Assembly (NCBI GenBank): GCA_027297845.1
Contig: JAPUHG010000207.1
Location: forward strand, 1-7,939
DNA: 7,939 nucleotides
Direction: 5' to 3'
DNA from: Gammaproteobacteria bacterium
GTDB lineage: Bacteria; Pseudomonadota; Gammaproteobacteria; Steroidobacterales; MnTg04
Shown here: positions 5,746-7,939 of the stretch, one piece after another
Layout of the letters: each line of letters opens with the position of its first letter
How positions within the stretch are numbered: the stretch's first letter is position 1
The notes under the pieces: generated by a model
Database searches by the model: none
Told to the model about the DNA's origin: nothing
The model's input: only the letters and a program-made list of their open reading frames with translations
Made by a program: the position numbers and the translations under genes

Positions 5746-6570
5746 ATGCGACATATCGCCAGCCGTTCGTTGATAATTGTTTGTCTGCTCATGCTTACCG
5801 CATGCGACGGAGCAGGCACGGGGCAGGACAAAACCGTAGCGGTAGCGGATACCGAGCCGGAGCCCGCGGAAGAATGTACGCTGGTCGTTGGCTGGGACCC
5901 ATGGGAGCCATACCAGTATCAGGATCTCGGTGGCGAGCTGCGCGGATTGGATGTCGAGTTAATCAGAGGAATTACCAGCAGGATCGGTTGCCATACCAGG
6001 TTTCTTGCCAGTGACTGGGCGAGTCTGCTCGAAATGTTGAAAAAAGGCGAAGTCGATATGCTGCCGGGTGCGACCAGGACCGAGGGCAGGGCCGAATTCG
6101 CCATGTTCTCGGACCCCTACCGCGATGAGACTTTCGTGCTGTTCGTCCGCGCCGGAGAAAAAGGACGCTTCAAGGCAGACAATGTGGCGAAATTGCTTGC
6201 GCAAGGGTTCCGGATTGGAGTGGTATCCGAATACCTTTATGGCGAGGAAATCACCTCTTTGCAGGACAGCGCTGAATACGAGAACCTGTTTATCAGCGTA
6301 CCGATCTCGGAACTGAATTTCTCGAACCTGATCAATTTTGAGGCGGACGGTTTTCTTGAGGACCCCTTTGTCGCCGCCGCGGTCATTCGCAAGAAGGGAC
6401 TGGCCGAAGAAGTGGTAGCCCACCCAATCGCAATCAAGACCGGCGAAGTACGGCTGATGTTTGCAAAAGCATCGGTCGAGCAATCGCTGGTGGATGCGAT
6501 CAACGTCGCCTTGCAGGAGCAAAAAAGCGATGGCAGCTACGCCGCCTTGCTCGAAAAGTACCTGCATTAG
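5746..6570 (+). CDS. ABC-type amino-acid-like solute-binding lipoprotein (SBP family 3)
   Basis: With the start at 5746 the protein has 274 residues. This start has a GGGGGG tract 5 bases upstream and gives a textbook lipoprotein signal, MRHIASRSL then LMLTAC with lipidated Cys20. An in-frame ATG at 5707 would add 13 polar residues and is less likely. Asp21 at position +2 is, by the E. coli rule, an inner-membrane retention signal. After a short acidic linker (21-42) comes the type 3 periplasmic binding fold: LVVGWDPWEPYQY at 46-58, GLDVELI at 67-73, the ligand-carboxylate Arg in RTEGRAEF (R115), SDPY at 122-125, hinge region FRIGVVSEY at 155-163, and DGSYAALLEKYL at 262-273. C43 and C82 may pair. 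No permease or ATPase gene is adjacent, so it is an orphan. It may serve a distant transporter or a membrane sensor. The ligand is probably a polar amino acid or similar; this cannot be decided here. Confidence 0.85.
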   Translation: MRHIASRSLIIVCLLMLTACDGAGTGQDKTVAVADTEPEPAEECTLVVGWDPWEPYQYQDLGGELRGLDVELIRGITSRIGCHTRFLASDWASLLEMLKKGEVDMLPGATRTEGRAEFAMFSDPYRDETFVLFVRAGEKGRFKADNVAKLLAQGFRIGVVSEYLYGEEITSLQDSAEYENLFISVPISELNFSNLINFEADGFLEDPFVAAAVIRKKGLAEEVVAHPIAIKTGEVRLMFAKASVEQSLVDAINVALQEQKSDGSYAALLEKYLH

Positions 6571-6600
6571 CAGACCCACACAATTCGGGCAGGGTCCTCA

Positions 6601-6963
6601 CTATTCGGGTGGCGGCAGGCAGCGTAACTCGTAACGCAGATCGTACATGAACGGATTATTGTCCCTACGCGTGTACAACCTGCGCGATACCACTGCAAAT
6701 CCGTCCGGGCAGAACCCCCGGACCTCCATCCAGTCGTCCGCCCACTCCATGCGCTTAACATCTCCGCTCGGGCTGTCCGGATATTGCGCGCTGATTTTGG
6801 CTTCGAAGAGCAGCAGGCTGTCGTCACTTCCAGGCAGGATCTTCAGACTGCTCATGCTGTGACGCTCGAAGTCGGTGCGTCCGATATTCTCGCAGCCGCT
6901 TGTGAGCACGGCCAGCACCAATACCAGCCAACGATACCTGCAATATCGCCCGGCCCTGGTCAT
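6601..6963 (-). CDS. Small lipoprotein of unknown function
   Basis: The gene encodes 120 residues. A basic n-region (MTRAGRYCRYR) and a hydrophobic core (12-20) end in TSGC, with the probable lipidated Cys24. Thr at -3 is a non-ideal lipobox residue, though the overall form is convincing. The mature part is about 97 residues with conserved-looking patches, ADDWMEVRGFCPDGF at 75-89 and YDLRYELRC at 107-115. Cys85 and Cys115 could form a disulfide. The start codon overlaps the stop of the upstream gene (ATGA), so it is co-translated with the CGCP-motif secreted protein. That coupling suggests the two act together in the envelope. I do not recognise the family. It converges with the solute-binding gene 30 bp away. 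Confidence 0.7.
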   Translation of the reverse strand: MTRAGRYCRYRWLVLVLAVLTSGCENIGRTDFERHSMSSLKILPGSDDSLLLFEAKISAQYPDSPSGDVKRMEWADDWMEVRGFCPDGFAVVSRRLYTRRDNNPFMYDLRYELRCLPPPE

Positions 6964-7703
6964 CGAACCAGCAACGGCGAGGTTACTACCGCCGTGTTCC
7001 CGGTTTCTGTGTCCACAACGTAAATCAGCATCTCCAGTTCACCCGACGCGGCTACCGGCACAACGCCTCGAAAATGACTGGTCTTCCCTGTGTAGTCCAG
7101 GTCTGCTTCGGAAATCATCGCATCTCCTTTCCATAGCTGGCCTTTAATCGTGTATTGATCGGAATCCCACAGGCCTCCTGGCTGGGTCGGACAACCGCAC
7201 ATCATCACCAGTTTCACTTCCAGTGGAATTTCGTCCCCGTGACTGGACTTCCGCGGAGCATCGATCAACTCGATGACAAAGCCTGGTAACACCAGGGTCC
7301 ACCCATTGGTGATCTCATGACCCGGAATCAGCCAGTGGGTTGCACTGACCTGCGCCATGGAATTCGGGAACCCCAGCGGGCCGCTGGCCTCGATTCGAAC
7401 CCTGGTCGGCCGGCTGATATCGATGCTGGCGCTAAAAACCGCCGCTCCATCGCTAACGATTGACGCACCGCGTTGTCGCGGCTTGCGCATGATTAATCCG
7501 CTGTCTCCGGTCCCGCCTTTGGTAACGCCGCTGGCGAGAATAGCGCCGCTTTCGACATCGGTGATCACAACCTTGGCGCCACCCATACTGGTGCCGACGA
7601 ACTTGGCGTCATTGGCCAGGACCCGGACTTGTACGTCAACGGGTTCCGCCAGCGACGCGCTGGCCGCAAGACTCAAAAGCAGCAAAAGGGTTACTTTGTT
7701 CAT
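6960..7703 (-). CDS. Secreted protein with CGCP motif, conserved unknown
   Basis: The gene encodes 247 residues. The signal peptide has an MNK n-region, a run of leucines at 6-12 and cleavage after SLA (residue 19). The mature protein is beta-rich. Residues 21-100 look like a carboxypeptidase-regulatory or Ig-like strand set (VDVQVRVLANDAKFVG, GAKVVITDVESGAIL, GVTKGGTGDSGLIM). Residues 135-145 read WTLVLPGFVIE. A striking MMCGCPTQPGGLWD occurs at 167-180. The CxC pair (C169, C171), with adjacent Met residues, could bind a metal such as copper or form a disulfide. The last 60 residues are again strands (GELEMLIYVVDTETGN). I have the impression of a conserved proteobacterial unknown family but cannot name it. 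AGGA lies 9 bases before the ATG. The gene is coupled to the lipoprotein gene downstream and divergent from the partial gene at the right edge. Confidence 0.75.
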   Translation of the reverse strand: MNKVTLLLLLSLAASASLAEPVDVQVRVLANDAKFVGTSMGGAKVVITDVESGAILASGVTKGGTGDSGLIMRKPRQRGASIVSDGAAVFSASIDISRPTRVRIEASGPLGFPNSMAQVSATHWLIPGHEITNGWTLVLPGFVIELIDAPRKSSHGDEIPLEVKLVMMCGCPTQPGGLWDSDQYTIKGQLWKGDAMISEADLDYTGKTSHFRGVVPVAASGELEMLIYVVDTETGNTAVVTSPLLVR

Positions 7704-7743
7704 GATTAGTCATCCTGGTATAGGTCGGCGGGCGCTCCAAACC

Positions 7744-7764
7744 AGTCTGGAGCCGTTCCAGACT
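7744..7764. promoter_or_regulatory. Perfect 8-bp inverted repeat in a divergent promoter region
   Basis: AGTCTGGA (7744-7751) and TCCAGACT (7757-7764) are exact reverse complements around the 5-base spacer GCCGT. A second small palindrome, CCAGTCTGG (7742-7750), overlaps the left arm. The dyad lies between the starts of the leftward secreted-protein gene (7703) and the rightward partial gene (7827). No T-run follows on either strand, so it is not a terminator. A shared operator is the simplest idea. No clear -35/-10 pair was seen on either strand. Confidence 0.4.
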
Positions 7765-7826
7765 ATGGCAAAAACCAAGCCTTTCGCCTAGCCTTATGAG
7801 TGAGCCCTTAGCAACGAGCGGATCTT

Positions 7827-7939
7827 ATGCCTCGCAGATCAATACTCAATCCATTCCTGCATCTTGCCATTCTGACACTGGCTGCTGGCCAGGCGTTTGC
7901 CGAGGATAACTCAGAAGCGAGATATTCAGATGTATCCCG
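7827..7939 (+). CDS. Partial gene, N-terminus of a secreted protein
   Basis: Thirty-seven codons are visible before the window ends. The peptide has a basic n-region (MPRRS), a hydrophobic core around residues 10-21 (LHLAILTLAAG) and a clear signal-peptidase I site AFA before ED (cleavage after residue 25). A weak GAGCGGA lies upstream at normal spacing. The mature part (EDNSEARYSDVS) is too short to place in a family. It is divergent from the CGCP-motif gene with 123 bp between the starts, so the two may share a regulator. Confidence 0.6.
   Translation, partial: MPRRSILNPFLHLAILTLAAGQAFAEDNSEARYSDVS

Noticed and set aside
6573..6591. GACCC and GGGTC as a terminator between the converging solute-binding and lipoprotein genes.
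   Set aside because: The stem is only 5 bp with a 9-base loop or longer and there is no T-run on either strand.

Overview
The window reads as ordinary proteobacterial chromosome, most likely from a gammaproteobacterium. The HemN-like remnant, the CysK, the AraC-MGMT fusion and the several signal-peptide or lipobox proteins all fit a Gram-negative host. Genes are tightly packed on both strands. I see no tRNA, rRNA, CRISPR array, transposase or integrase. A species cannot be named from the sequence alone.

Layout from left to right. A minus-strand gene with a membrane or signal N-terminus runs off the left edge (1-86). After a 247-bp gap comes cysK (cysteine synthase, minus). It is preceded by a gene for an AraC-type HTH fused to an O6-alkylguanine-DNA methyltransferase (minus). 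A 107-bp divergent region then holds a good promoter with dyad symmetry. It drives a rightward, overlapping three-gene cluster: a PadR-type repressor, a membrane protein with an N-terminal HAAS-like part and a two-repeat 'Sensor' membrane domain, and a DUF192 lipoprotein. Facing this cluster is a leftward pair: a hemN (oxygen-independent coproporphyrinogen III oxidase) remnant and a small exported protein of the DUF1579/lipocalin-like kind. The hemN remnant has lost key radical-SAM residues and its whole C-terminal half. Its stop codon overlaps the start codon of the exported-protein gene. Rightward again is an orphan family-3 solute-binding lipoprotein. Facing it is a leftward, translationally coupled pair: a secreted protein with a CGCP motif and a small lipoprotein. 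A partial rightward gene with a signal peptide enters at the right edge.

How the genes may work together. cysK is a housekeeping metabolic gene and the MGMT fusion is a DNA alkylation repair protein. The padR, sensor and DUF192 genes look like one regulated envelope unit. PadR next to HAAS-domain membrane proteins is a recurring pairing, and overlapping reading frames imply co-translation. The most informative anomaly is the hemN remnant. It keeps 269 codons open but has Cys to Ser in the Fe-S triad, His to Tyr in the YxHIPFC motif and Pro to Leu in GGGTP, and it lacks the C-terminal domain. An FNR/ANR-like box still lies upstream. Other points worth a look are a perfect 10-bp inverted repeat directly before cysK, a nearly leaderless padR start inside a dyad, and dyads in the promoter regions of the solute-binding gene and of the right-hand divergent pair. 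I found no clear evidence for a new defence or mobile system.
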